A DNA stretch of 64,000 nucleotides from Arcobacter caeni (GTDB lineage Bacteria; Campylobacterota; Campylobacteria; Campylobacterales; Arcobacteraceae), in the NCBI RefSeq assembly GCF_003063245.1, contig NZ_MUXE01000009.1, forward strand, positions 35,199-99,198, read 5' to 3'. The stretch's first letter is position 1, and each line of letters opens with the position of its first letter. The notes under the pieces were generated by a model. The model was not told where the DNA came from, made no database searches, and worked only from the letters and a program-made list of their open reading frames with translations. Below, one piece after another: positions 35,001-44,345 of the stretch. The translations under genes and the position numbers were made by a program.

Positions 35001-35315
35001 ATGGAATCAGAATTAGTAAAAAAAATTAAATCTAATCCAAAATACAATGAATTAGTTACAAAAAGAAATTCGTTTTCTTTAAAACTTTCATTATTTGTTT
35101 TAGTTATGTTTTATGGTTATATCTTAGTTATCGCTTTTGATAAAGAACTTTTAGCTACAAAAATCGGTGACGGTGTTATGACTTATGCATTTCCAGTAGG
35201 AGCTGCAATCATTATTATAAGTTTTATTACAACATTAATTTATGTTAATAGAGCAAATAATGAATTTGAAGACTTAACAAATGATATAAAAAAACAAGCA
35301 CTAGGAGATAAATAA
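35001..35315 (+). CDS. DUF485 small membrane subunit (copy 1)
   Basis: This 104-aa protein has two helices ([18 protein letters not shown] and [20 protein letters not shown]) around the [13 protein letters not shown] loop, the DUF485 pattern. DUF485 genes (yjcH in E. coli) precede actP. The stop overlaps the actP start by one base (TAATG). ATG 35001 follows AGGGAGAG. Confidence 0.93.
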   Translation: MESELVKKIKSNPKYNELVTKRNSFSLKLSLFVLVMFYGYILVIAFDKELLATKIGDGVMTYAFPVGAAIIIISFITTLIYVNRANNEFEDLTNDIKKQALGDK

Positions 35316-36967
35316 TGTTAAAAATATTCGCACTATTATCTGTATTAGCAATAGCAGTTTTTGCTGCTGGTGATTCATTAGGGGATATGGGAAAATCAAA
35401 TTTAAATATTCCTGCTATTATCATGTTCTTCATCTTTATTGCTGGAACTTTGGGTATTACAAAATGGGCTGCAAGTAAAACAAAATCTGCTTCAGATTTC
35501 TATACAGCAGGTGGAGGAATCACTGGATTCCAAAATGGTATGGCAATTGCTGGAGATTATATGTCAGCTGCTTCATTCCTTGGTATTTCTGGAATGATTT
35601 ATTTAAGTGGATATGATGGTTTAATTTATGCTGTTGGATTCCTTGTTGGTTGGCCAGTTATTTTATTCTTAATGGCTGAAAAATTAAGAAACTTAGGTAA
35701 ATTTACATTTACGGATATTGCTGCATATAGACTAGATCAAACTAAAATCAGAATTTTAGCTGCTTTTGGTTCTTTATCTGTTGTAACTTTATATCTAATT
35801 GCTCAAATGGTTGGAGCTGGAAAATTAATTCAAATCTTATTTGGTATGGATTATGAGTATGCAGTTATCCTTGTTGGTGTTATGATGATTATTTATGTTA
35901 CTTTTGGTGGTATGCTTGCAACTACTTGGGTACAAATTATCAAAGCTGTATTATTACTTTCAGGTGTTACTTTCATGGGGTTCATGGTAATGGCACATTA
36001 TGGTTTCTCTTTTGGAGAACTTGCTACTCAAGCTGTCGCTGTACATCCTAAAGGTCAAGCTATTATGGCTCCAGGTGGATTTATTTCTGATCCTGTTTCT
36101 GCTATTTCTTTAGGTTTAGCATTAATGTTAGGAACTGCTGGTTTACCACATATCTTAATGAGATTCTTTACTGCTGGAAATGCAAAAGAAGCTAGAAAAT
36201 CTGTTGTTTATGCAACTGGATTTATTGGTTACTTCTACTTAATTATTGCTGTTATTGGTTTAGGAGCTATCGTATTCTTACAAGGACCTGATGCTGCACA
36301 ATACTTCAAAGATGGTAAATTAATTGGTGGTGGAAATATGGCTGCTATTCACTTATCACATGTTGTTGGTGGAGATATATTCTTAGGATTTATTTCAGCT
36401 GTTGCATTTGCTACTATTTTAGCGGTTGTTTCTGGATTAACACTTGCAGGTGCATCTTCAATATCTCACGATATTTATGCAATTGTAATGAAAAAAGGTA
36501 AAGCTACTGAAGAAGCAGAAATTAAAGTTTCAAAAAGATCAGTTATTGTTATTGGTATTGTTGGAGTTATATTAGGTATTGCTTTTGAAAAACAAAATAT
36601 CGCATTCATGGTTGGTCTTGCATTTGCTATTGCTGCATCTGCTAACTTCCCAATTTTATTCCTTTCAATTTACTGGAAAAAATTAACAACTAGAGGTGCA
36701 TTTATTGGTGGATTCTTGGGTCTTATTACAGCAATTGTACTTGTAATTTTAAGTCCAACTGTATGGGTAGAAATATTAGGAAATGCAAAAGCAATTTTCC
36801 CTTATAAACACCCTGCATTGTTCTCTGTAACTGTTGCATTTATTGGAATTTGGTTCTTCTCAATTACTGATAAATCAGAAAGTGCTAAAAAAGAAATCGA
36901 ATCATATGACGCTCAAAATGTTAGAGCTGAAACTGGTATCGGTGCTGATGGAGCTGTTGCTCACTAA
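35315..36967 (+). CDS. actP: Cation/acetate symporter ActP (copy 1)
   Basis: This 550-aa SSS symporter starts with a cleavable-looking hydrophobic N-terminus ([12 protein letters not shown]) followed by the canonical helices: [45 protein letters not shown] and [12 protein letters not shown]. These match ActP, which takes up acetate, glyoxylate or related short acids with Na+ or H+. Its promoter carries the TGCTA repeats. It is strongly similar to copy 2 at 37596 and also encoded behind a DUF485 gene. A perfect 16-bp terminator hairpin follows. Confidence 0.93.
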   Translation: MLKIFALLSVLAIAVFAAGDSLGDMGKSNLNIPAIIMFFIFIAGTLGITKWAASKTKSASDFYTAGGGITGFQNGMAIAGDYMSAASFLGISGMIYLSGYDGLIYAVGFLVGWPVILFLMAEKLRNLGKFTFTDIAAYRLDQTKIRILAAFGSLSVVTLYLIAQMVGAGKLIQILFGMDYEYAVILVGVMMIIYVTFGGMLATTWVQIIKAVLLLSGVTFMGFMVMAHYGFSFGELATQAVAVHPKGQAIMAPGGFISDPVSAISLGLALMLGTAGLPHILMRFFTAGNAKEARKSVVYATGFIGYFYLIIAVIGLGAIVFLQGPDAAQYFKDGKLIGGGNMAAIHLSHVVGGDIFLGFISAVAFATILAVVSGLTLAGASSISHDIYAIVMKKGKATEEAEIKVSKRSVIVIGIVGVILGIAFEKQNIAFMVGLAFAIAASANFPILFLSIYWKKLTTRGAFIGGFLGLITAIVLVILSPTVWVEILGNAKAIFPYKHPALFSVTVAFIGIWFFSITDKSESAKKEIESYDAQNVRAETGIGADGAVAH

Positions 36968-36974
36968 TCTTATA

Positions 36975-37008
36975 ATATTACTAAAGAGAAGTTTCTCTTT
37001 AGTAATAT
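36975..37008 (+). terminator. Strong hairpin terminator after actP copy 1
   Basis: ATATTACTAAAGAGAA (36975-36990) and its exact complement at 36993-37008 form a 16-bp inverted repeat, followed by CTCTTTT. Confidence 0.8.
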
Positions 37009-37281
37009 CTCTTTTATAACTTTTACTTATTCTAAAATCTTAAAATTATCTTAAAATTATCAACTAAATAAAATAACTTATAATCATATTTTATGTTACA
37101 AATCTACTTATTCTTACACAATTTTTACACTACTTAAAAAGAAAAAACATTAATATCACACTTTTGTAAGTATAATCATTTACTTTTTCATGCACTATAT
37201 TACTGCAATTAATAATTTAGTTCAAATGAAAAAGAGTGATAAACATATTTTGTTTATTATTTCAAAATGAGGGGAAGCAAA
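37009..37281. other. Intergenic region upstream of DUF485-actP copy 2
   Basis: Together with the preceding terminator this is a gene-free gap of about 315 bp. It holds several AT-rich promoter-like stretches (for example GTATAAT near 37170) and TGCACTATATTACTGCA at 37191-37207, which resembles the TGCTA repeats but has the wrong spacing and no good -10 behind it. The ribosome binding site is at 37270-37275. Confidence 0.6.
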
Positions 37282-37596
37282 ATGAATGACGAATTAGTCG
37301 AGCGAATTGAATCTAATCCAAAGTATAAAGAACTAGTTTCTAAAAGAAATGGTTTAGGGATTAAATTAGGTATTTTTGTAATCGTAATGTTTTATGCATA
37401 TATATTAATTATTGCATTTAATAAAGAACTTTTAGCTACAAAAATTGGTGTTGGAGTTACTACAATAGCATTTCCTATTGCATTAGCAATTTTAGTACTT
37501 AGTTTTATCACAACTCTTATTTATGTAAGAAAAGCAAATGGCGAATTTGAAGATTTAACTAATGAAATTAAAAAAGATGTAAAGGGGCTAATCTAA
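37282..37596 (+). CDS. DUF485 small membrane subunit (copy 2)
   Basis: This 104-aa two-helix protein is paralogous along its full length to the protein at 35001 ([20 protein letters not shown] against [20 protein letters not shown]). I start it at ATG 37282, because the upstream in-frame ATG 37267 overlaps the AGGGGA ribosome binding site and would add five residues that the paralogue lacks. The stop overlaps the actP copy 2 start by one base. Confidence 0.92.
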   Translation: MNDELVERIESNPKYKELVSKRNGLGIKLGIFVIVMFYAYILIIAFNKELLATKIGVGVTTIAFPIALAILVLSFITTLIYVRKANGEFEDLTNEIKKDVKGLI

Positions 37597-39245
37597 TGTT
37601 AAAAATTTTAGCGTTAATTTCAATCATAGCATTAACTTCTTTTGCAGCAGGTGATGCAACTTTTGAAGCAGCAAAAAGAGAACTAAATATTCCTGCGATT
37701 ATTATGTTTTTTGTTTTTATTGCGGGGACTTTAGGAATAACTTATTGGGCTGCTAAGAAAACAAAATCTGCAAGTGATTTTTATACAGCAGGTGGAGGAA
37801 TTACTGGTTTTCAAAATGGTTTAGCAATTGCTGGAGATTATATGTCAGCTGCAGCATTTCTTGGAGTATCTGGTCTTATTTATATGAAAGGTTATGATGG
37901 AGTAATTTATGCAGTTTCATTTTTAGTTGGATGGCCTGTAATTTTATTTTTTATGGCTGAAAAATTAAGAAACTTAGGTAAATTTACTTTTGCTGATATT
38001 GCAGCTTACAGACTTGGACAAAAAGAAATTAGAACCTTAGCTGCGTTTGGTTCTATTAGCGTTGTTGTTTTATATCTTATTGCACAAATGGTTGGAGCTG
38101 GAAAATTAATTCAAGTTTTATTTGGTATGGATTATGAATATGCTGTTATCATGGTTGGTGCATTAATGATTATTTATGTTACTTTTGGTGGGATGTTAGC
38201 TACTACTTGGGTACAAATTATAAAAGCTTGTTTATTATTAACAGGTGTTTCATTTATGGCGGTAATGGTTTTATATCACTTTGATTTTTCTTTTGAGTCA
38301 TTAGCTGCTAAAGCTGTTGAAAATCACAAATCAGGTGAAGCAATTTTAAGCCCAGGTGGATTTATTACAGATCCTATTTCTGCAATATCTTTAGGTATGG
38401 CATTAATGCTAGGAACTGCTGGATTACCACATGTTTTAATGAGATTTTTTACAGTAGGAAATGCAAAAGAAGCTAGAAAATCTGTTGTTTATGCAACGGG
38501 ATTTGTTGCATATTTTTGGGTAATTATTACTATTGTTGGATTTGGTGCAATTGCATTTTTAAATTCTGCTGATGGCGCACAATATTTTGTTGATGGAAAA
38601 TTATTTGGAGGAAGCAATATGGCTTCTGTTCATTTATCACATATGTTAGGTGGAAATGCATTCTTAGGATTTATTTCAGCTGTTGCTTTTGCTACTATTT
38701 TAGCGGTTGTTTCAGGACTTACACTAGCAGGTGCTAGTGCTATATCTCATGATATTTATGCAAATGTTATTAATCCAGAAGCATCAGATGAAAAAGTTGT
38801 TAAAATTTCTAAAATTACAGTAATTATTATTGGTATTATTGGAGTTGTATTAGGAATAGCTTTTGAATCACAAAATATTGCATATATGGTAGGACTTGCA
38901 TTTGGAATTGCAGCATCTGCAAACTTCCCAATTTTATTTCTTTCAATTTACTGGAGTGGATTAACAACAAGAGGTGCATTTATTGGTGGATTTATGGGAC
39001 TAATTGCAGCTGTTGCACTTGTAATTTTAGGACCAAATGTTTGGGTTGAAATATTAAAAAATGAAAAAGCAATTTTTCCTTATGCTCACCCTGCACTATT
39101 TTCAGTAACCATTGCATTTGTTTCAATTTGGTTCTTCTCAAAACTTGATAATTCTCCTAGAGCTAAAAGAGAAAAAGAGTTATTTAGAGGTCAAAATGTT
39201 AGAGCAAATACTGGTATTGGTGCAGCTGGAGCTGTTTCTCATTAG
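37596..39245 (+). CDS. actP: Cation/acetate symporter ActP (copy 2)
   Basis: This 549-aa SSS symporter is paralogous to the preceding ActP at nearly every position ([44 protein letters not shown]), with a conserved C-terminal [16 protein letters not shown] tail. Two adjacent, still similar DUF485-actP pairs point to tandem duplication. Differences are concentrated in the soluble loops. Different affinity, substrate or regulation is likely, since the upstream region of this copy does not keep the TGCTA promoter geometry. A 14-bp perfect hairpin follows the stop. Confidence 0.93.
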   Translation: MLKILALISIIALTSFAAGDATFEAAKRELNIPAIIMFFVFIAGTLGITYWAAKKTKSASDFYTAGGGITGFQNGLAIAGDYMSAAAFLGVSGLIYMKGYDGVIYAVSFLVGWPVILFFMAEKLRNLGKFTFADIAAYRLGQKEIRTLAAFGSISVVVLYLIAQMVGAGKLIQVLFGMDYEYAVIMVGALMIIYVTFGGMLATTWVQIIKACLLLTGVSFMAVMVLYHFDFSFESLAAKAVENHKSGEAILSPGGFITDPISAISLGMALMLGTAGLPHVLMRFFTVGNAKEARKSVVYATGFVAYFWVIITIVGFGAIAFLNSADGAQYFVDGKLFGGSNMASVHLSHMLGGNAFLGFISAVAFATILAVVSGLTLAGASAISHDIYANVINPEASDEKVVKISKITVIIIGIIGVVLGIAFESQNIAYMVGLAFGIAASANFPILFLSIYWSGLTTRGAFIGGFMGLIAAVALVILGPNVWVEILKNEKAIFPYAHPALFSVTIAFVSIWFFSKLDNSPRAKREKELFRGQNVRANTGIGAAGAVSH

Positions 39246-39253
39246 TTATATAA

Positions 39254-39282
39254 TTTATCAAAGGAAAATTTCCTTTGATAAA
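39254..39282 (+). terminator. Hairpin after actP copy 2
   Basis: TTTATCAAAGGAAA (39254-39267) and its exact complement (39269-39282) are separated by one base, giving a perfect 14-bp inverted repeat. Confidence 0.7.
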
Positions 39283-39383
39283 TACACAAATCTTTCTTTT
39301 TCTTCGTATTTTCATAGAAGGTAATAATTTTCTTATTCATTTTTGGCTAAAATATACTCACAAAACCATTAAAAAGGGAAGCT

Positions 39384-41225
39384 ATGAGTATACCAGAACA
39401 AGAATCTTTCATATCATCAATTCATCCATTTGAAAGCCTTACAATAAATCAACTAGAATTATTTGTTGAAAATATTGATATTGCTTATTTCAAAGAAAAT
39501 GAGGTAATACAAAAACAAAATTGTGAACCTACTCATTTGTATTTCATATTAAAAGGTTTAATACAAGAAAAACAAGAAGATGAAGTACTAAGTTTATATT
39601 CAAAAAACGAGATTTTCGATTCTATTTCATTAATTGAAAACTACTCTAAAAATGTCTTTATAACAGTAGAAGAAACTATTTGCTACATATTACCAAGAGA
39701 TATTTTTATAAAAACTTTACATGAAAACTCTACATTAAAAAACTATTTTTTCCAATCTATCTCAGAAAAAATAAGTAATAATATTAACAACGAAAATAAT
39801 AAAGAGATGGCTAATATTATGGTTGCAAAAATAAAAGATGCAAAAATTCACAAAGCCGTAATTATTGATACAGAAAAAACAATATTTGAAGCCGCATCAA
39901 TTATAAAAAAAGAAAAAGTTCCTACAGTTTTATTAAAAGATGAAAAAGGTGAAATGTATATTGTAACTGATTCTGATTTTAGACAAAAAGTAATCCTAAA
40001 TAGAATGGATTTTGATGATAAAGTTATAAAAATTGCTTCAAAAGGTTTAATTTATGTAAATGAAGATGATTTTTTATTCAATGCCCAACTAACAATGGCA
40101 AAACATGGACTTAAGAGAGTAGTAGTTCAAAATGATAAAAAAGAGATTGTTGGAATCTTAGATCAAATTTCATTATCATCATTTTTTGCAACAAATACAT
40201 TTTCTGTTTCAAATCAAATTGTAAAAGCAGAAACACTTGAAGAGTTAAAAGAAGCATCTTTATCATTTATAAAAATAATCAGATCATTAAATGCAAAAGG
40301 CGTTAAAATTGAATTTATTGCAAAATTAATTAATCAATTAAATAAAAAATTATTAGATAAATTATATGTAATGTTAGCACCTGAAGAGCTTTTAGGAAAA
40401 TCTTCTTTAGTTGTAATGGGAAGTGAAGGAAGAGGTGAACAAATCTTAAAAACAGACCAAGATAACGCACTTATTTTAGAAAACGACTGTACTATTAGTG
40501 ATGAAAAACTTCAAGAATTCACAACTAGATTTACTGAAACTTTAGTTGATTTTGGTTTTCCTAGATGTGAGGGAAATATTATGGTTTCAAATCCATATTG
40601 GTGCAGAAGAGAATCTGATTTTAAAGATTTAATTTTTGAATGGGTAACGCAACCATCACCTGATAATTTTATGAATATTGCAATTTTTTATGATGCGGTT
40701 AGTGTTTCAGGAGATAGAGCATTAATTCTTAGATTAAAAGAATATTTATTTAAAATTATTGATAATTCTCAACAATTTAATTCTCATTTTGCAAAAATAA
40801 TATCAAGTTTTGATGTTCCATTAGGATTTTTTGATGGATTTGTTTTTAATAGTAAAGACAATAAACATAAAAATGAATTAAACATCAAAAAAGGCGGTAT
40901 TTTCATAATTGTACAAGGAATGAGATCACTTAGTTTGGAACACAAACTATATAATACTAGTACTGCAAAAAGAATAAAAAGATTAAATGAATTAGGTGTA
41001 ATTGAAACTGAACTTGCTAATGAGATAACAATGGCATTTAATTTTTTAACTAACATAAATCTAAAATCAAATTTAGAGAAATTAGACAAACAAGAAGAAG
41101 TAGATAATTATATTAACCCAAATACTTTAAATACAATGGAAAAAGATTTATTAAAAGAGTCATTTAAAATTGTAAATAAACTAAAAAAGAAATTAGAATT
41201 TCACTTTAAGTTGAATTATGTTTAG
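39384..41225 (+). CDS. DUF294 nucleotidyltransferase with cNMP-binding and CBS domains (copy 2)
   Basis: This 613-aa paralogue of the protein at 32363 has the same architecture: a cyclic-nucleotide-binding-like domain, a CBS pair ending in GILDQISLSSFF, and the nucleotidyltransferase motif MGSEGRGEQILKTDQDNAL with D358 and D360 intact. The shared opening (SSIHPFESLTINQLE against SNIHPFQVLTAEQME) shows common ancestry, but the N-terminal sensory halves have diverged more than the catalytic part. It follows actP copy 2 and overlaps the second exonuclease gene by 8 bp, repeating the arrangement of transporter, nucleotidyltransferase and exonuclease. Confidence 0.88.
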   Translation: MSIPEQESFISSIHPFESLTINQLELFVENIDIAYFKENEVIQKQNCEPTHLYFILKGLIQEKQEDEVLSLYSKNEIFDSISLIENYSKNVFITVEETICYILPRDIFIKTLHENSTLKNYFFQSISEKISNNINNENNKEMANIMVAKIKDAKIHKAVIIDTEKTIFEAASIIKKEKVPTVLLKDEKGEMYIVTDSDFRQKVILNRMDFDDKVIKIASKGLIYVNEDDFLFNAQLTMAKHGLKRVVVQNDKKEIVGILDQISLSSFFATNTFSVSNQIVKAETLEELKEASLSFIKIIRSLNAKGVKIEFIAKLINQLNKKLLDKLYVMLAPEELLGKSSLVVMGSEGRGEQILKTDQDNALILENDCTISDEKLQEFTTRFTETLVDFGFPRCEGNIMVSNPYWCRRESDFKDLIFEWVTQPSPDNFMNIAIFYDAVSVSGDRALILRLKEYLFKIIDNSQQFNSHFAKIISSFDVPLGFFDGFVFNSKDNKHKNELNIKKGGIFIIVQGMRSLSLEHKLYNTSTAKRIKRLNELGVIETELANEITMAFNFLTNINLKSNLEKLDKQEEVDNYINPNTLNTMEKDLLKESFKIVNKLKKKLEFHFKLNYV

Positions 41226-41838
41226 AAATATAATTCAATATTTTAATAAGAAAAATTTAAAAGACAATAAATATGAGTTCTTATTTGATAAAACATCAAA
41301 TGATGAATATGTATGTTTTGATTGTGAAACAACAGGATTAAATCCTAAAAAAGATGATATTGTTTCTATTGGTGCGGTTATTATTAAAAATAATACAATT
41401 ATCTCAAGTAAAAGATTTGTAAAATTTGTAAAACCAAAAACAAAACTTCAAGCTGATGCAATCAAAATTCATCATATTAGAGTTTGTGATTTAGAAGATG
41501 CTGAGGACATAGACACAGTAATTGAAGAGTTTTTAAATTTTATTGGAAATAGAACTTTAGTTGGATATTTTTTAGAATTTGATGTTGCAATGATTAATAA
41601 ATATATAAAGCCAAAATTAGGGATTACTCTTCCAAATAAATTACTTGAAGTTTCTGCAATTTACCATGATTATAAAATTGAAATAATACCTCAAGCAAAT
41701 ATTGATTTAAGATTTAATACAATCATGGAAGAATTGAAAATTCCAAGTTTAGGAAAACATGATGCATATAATGATGCAATTATGACTTCAATGATTTTTA
41801 TAAAACTAAAAAATTTGCCAAAAGTAAAAATAAATTAA
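41218..41838 (+). CDS. DnaQ-like 3'-5' exonuclease (copy 2)
   Basis: This 206-aa DEDDh exonuclease is paralogous to the one at 34180. ExoI is CFDCETTGLNPKKDDIVSIG (D35, E37), ExoII VGYFLEFDVAMINKY, and ExoIII GKHDAYNDAIMTS. All catalytic residues are kept. ATG 41218 lies within the last codons of the DUF294 gene. Only 13 bp separate it from the first acetate kinase gene, so exonuclease and acetate kinase are probably on one transcript. Confidence 0.9.
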   Translation: MFRNIIQYFNKKNLKDNKYEFLFDKTSNDEYVCFDCETTGLNPKKDDIVSIGAVIIKNNTIISSKRFVKFVKPKTKLQADAIKIHHIRVCDLEDAEDIDTVIEEFLNFIGNRTLVGYFLEFDVAMINKYIKPKLGITLPNKLLEVSAIYHDYKIEIIPQANIDLRFNTIMEELKIPSLGKHDAYNDAIMTSMIFIKLKNLPKVKIN

Positions 41839-41851
41839 AAGGAAAAAATAA

Positions 41852-43045
41852 ATGTTAGTATTTGTATTAAACGCGGGATCATCTTCTTTAAAATATCAAT
41901 TAATAAACGCAAAAACAGCTGAATTAAAAGCTAGTGGATTAGTTGAGAGAATTGGTATAGATGGAATTTTAAAACATGAAGTTGGAGAAAACAAAAAATT
42001 AACTTTTGAATTACCAATTCCCACACATAAAGAAGCTATTGAATTAGTACTTAGAATTTTAACTAATGACGAAACTAAAGTTATAAATTCAATTAAAGAG
42101 ATTCAAGCAATTGGACATAGAGTTGTACACGGTGGAGAATTTTTCAAAGAATCTACAATAGTTACAAAAGATGTTATTGAAAAAATTGAACAATTAGTTC
42201 CCCTTGCGCCATTACATAATCCTGCAAATATTATGGGAATAAAAATTTGTCAAGAATTAATGCCAAATATTCCAAATGTTACTGTATTTGATACGGCATT
42301 TCATCAAACTATGACAAAAGAAAACTATTTATATGCTGTTCCTTATGCTGATTATACAGAACATCATTTAAGAAAATATGGATTTCATGGAACAAGTCAT
42401 TATTATGTTTCAAATGAAACCATTAAAATCTTAAATAAAAAAGATTCAAAAATTATCGTATGTCACTTAGGAAATGGTTCATCTGTTTGTGCAGTTAGAG
42501 ATGGAAAATCTATTAGTACATCAATGGGATTAACTCCACTTGAGGGATTAATTATGGGAACAAGATCAGGAGATATTGATGCTGGTGTTATTCCATATTT
42601 AATGGAAAAGAAAAATTTAACTTCAAATCAGATTCTTGATTATTTAAATAAAAAATCTGGAATTTTAGGAATTTCTGGAATTAGTTCTGACTTAAGAGAA
42701 GTGATTAAAGCTTCAAAAGATGGAGATATGAGATCAAAAATTACTATTGAAATGTTGTGTAATAGAATCAAAAAATATTTATGTTCGTATGCTGGATTAA
42801 TGGGTGGAGTTGATGCGATTTGTTTCACTGCTGGAATTGGTGAAAATTCTGATTTAATAAGAGAAAAAGTTTGCCATGGTTTAGAATTTATGGGAATTGA
42901 ACTTGATGTAGAAAGAAACAGAGTAAGGGAATTAGGAAATAGAGAAATTAGTAAAAAAGATTCAAAAACAAAAATCTATATTATTCCAACAAATGAAGAA
43001 TTAGTAATCGCAAAAGACACATATAATTTAGTAAAATCTAAATAA
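41852..43045 (+). CDS. ackA: Acetate kinase (copy 1)
   Basis: This 397-aa enzyme interconverts acetate plus ATP with acetyl phosphate. The ASKHA-fold phosphate motif NAGSSSLKYQL, the GHRVVHGGE active-site arginine region, FDTAFHQTM, HGTSHYYVS and CHLGNGSSV segments are all present. It follows the second DUF294-exonuclease pair on the same strand. A second, clearly paralogous ackA lies on the other side of pta. Acetate activation fits the imported substrate of the upstream symporters. Confidence 0.97.
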   Translation: MLVFVLNAGSSSLKYQLINAKTAELKASGLVERIGIDGILKHEVGENKKLTFELPIPTHKEAIELVLRILTNDETKVINSIKEIQAIGHRVVHGGEFFKESTIVTKDVIEKIEQLVPLAPLHNPANIMGIKICQELMPNIPNVTVFDTAFHQTMTKENYLYAVPYADYTEHHLRKYGFHGTSHYYVSNETIKILNKKDSKIIVCHLGNGSSVCAVRDGKSISTSMGLTPLEGLIMGTRSGDIDAGVIPYLMEKKNLTSNQILDYLNKKSGILGISGISSDLREVIKASKDGDMRSKITIEMLCNRIKKYLCSYAGLMGGVDAICFTAGIGENSDLIREKVCHGLEFMGIELDVERNRVRELGNREISKKDSKTKIYIIPTNEELVIAKDTYNLVKSK

Positions 43046-43076
43046 TTTGTTACAAATTAGAAAATATTAAAAAATT

Positions 43077-43109
43077 GTAAGCTATGTACAAATATTGTAC
43101 ATAGCTTAC
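43077..43109. repeat. Perfect 15-bp inverted repeat between ackA copy 1 and pta
   Basis: GTAAGCTATGTACAA and its exact complement TTGTACATAGCTTAC flank ATA. No T-tract follows, so it may be an operator or RNA-processing hairpin rather than a terminator. It includes TATGTAC, seen again twice at 43187-43205 (TTATGTACT repeated with an 11-bp period). Confidence 0.7.
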
Positions 43110-43251
43110 CTAATTATCCCCTTTTAAATCTATCCTTTCTCCAATATATTACAATTTTGCACAAATTCATTTTTTTTTCATAATTATGTACTTATTATGT
43201 ACTTTTTTTGAAATATCCTATAAAATTTTACTTAGTAAGATTATAAAACAT

Positions 43252-43284
43252 TGCTATGTTAATGCTATGTTTCTAAATTATAAT
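43252..43284 (+). promoter_or_regulatory. pta promoter with TGCTA direct repeat
   Basis: TGCTA at 43252-43256 and 43263-43267 (11-bp period; the longer repeat is TGCTATGTT), then exactly 11 nt to TATAAT at 43279-43284. It repeats the geometry seen at 30052 and 34925. Confidence 0.65.
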
Positions 43285-43321
43285 CTTTCAAGAAAGTTTA
43301 AATTAGAAAGGATTACTAAAG

Positions 43322-44317
43322 ATGGGTTTAATTGAAAGCATTAAAGAAAAAGCAAAATTAAAATTAAGAACTATCGTTCTTCCAGAGCCTGAAGATGAAA
43401 GAGTTTTAAAAGCTGCGCAACAGGTTATAGCAGAGAAAACAGCAAAAGTTGTTTTAATTGGTAATGTTGAAACTATTAAAGCAGATGCTGCTAAATGCGG
43501 AGCTAATATTGATGGAGCAACTATTATTGATCCTAAAAACTTTGATAATATTGATAAATACATTAATGAATTAGTTGAATTAAGAAAAGCAAAAAATCTT
43601 TCAAAAGATGAAGCTACTGAAATCATGACTACAGAACCTAGATTTTTTGGTTGTATGATGGTAAGACTTGGTGATGCAGATGGTTTAGTTGCAGGTTCAA
43701 ACTCTCCAACAGCAGATGTTTTAAAAGCTGCTATTCAAGTTATCAAAACAGCTCCTGGAATTAATACTGTTTCTTCTACATTTATTATGGAAACAGCTGA
43801 TGGTAAATTTGGTGATAATGGTTTAATTTTATTTGCAGATTGTGCTGTTATTCCTGAACCAAATGCTGAACAATTAGCTGATATTGCATGTGCAACAGCA
43901 GCAACTGCTGCTAGTGTTGTAGGACTTGAGCCAAGAGTTGCTATGTTATCTTTTTCTACAAAAGGAAGTGCGAAACATCCTTTAGTTGATAAAGTTCAAT
44001 TTGCATGTGAAATTCTTGAAGATAGAAATGTTAACTTTGCTTTCGATGGTGAATTACAAGCAGATGCTGCTATTGTTGAAGCAATTGGAGCTAAAAAAGC
44101 ACCAGGTTCAAAAGTAGCTGGTCATGCAAATATTTTAGTATTCCCTGATTTACAATCTGGAAATATTGGATATAAACTTGTACAAAGATTTGCAGGTGCT
44201 GAAGCTCATGGACCAATCGTTCAAGGATTAAATCAACCTGTTAATGATTTATCAAGAGGTTGTTCAGTTGAAGATATAGCAAACTTAGTTGCAATTACAG
44301 CAACTCAAATCAAATAA
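43322..44317 (+). CDS. pta: Phosphate acetyltransferase
   Basis: This 331-aa class I Pta interconverts acetyl phosphate and acetyl-CoA. It consists only of the catalytic domain; the N-terminal DRTGG regulatory region of the long enterobacterial form is absent. TIVLPEPEDERVLKAA, DGLVAGSNSPTADVL, SFSTKGSAKHP and the NILVFPDLQSGNIGYK active-site region are present. AAAGGATT precedes ATG 43322. The promoter carries the shared TGCTA repeats, and ackA copy 2 follows 28 bp after the stop. Confidence 0.97.
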   Translation: MGLIESIKEKAKLKLRTIVLPEPEDERVLKAAQQVIAEKTAKVVLIGNVETIKADAAKCGANIDGATIIDPKNFDNIDKYINELVELRKAKNLSKDEATEIMTTEPRFFGCMMVRLGDADGLVAGSNSPTADVLKAAIQVIKTAPGINTVSSTFIMETADGKFGDNGLILFADCAVIPEPNAEQLADIACATAATAASVVGLEPRVAMLSFSTKGSAKHPLVDKVQFACEILEDRNVNFAFDGELQADAAIVEAIGAKKAPGSKVAGHANILVFPDLQSGNIGYKLVQRFAGAEAHGPIVQGLNQPVNDLSRGCSVEDIANLVAITATQIK

Positions 44318-44345
44318 TTTAAACACAAGAAAAAGGAAATATAAT

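Noticed and set aside
37191..37219. Fourth member of the TGCTA promoter family upstream of actP copy 2
   Set aside because: TGCAC and TGCAA are 13 bp apart instead of 11 and no -10 box lies at the right distance.
43303..43626. Antisense open frame over pta and many similar antisense frames over valS, ileS, sppA, actP and folK
   Set aside because: They mirror conserved coding sequence, lack ribosome sites and have no protein-like features of their own.
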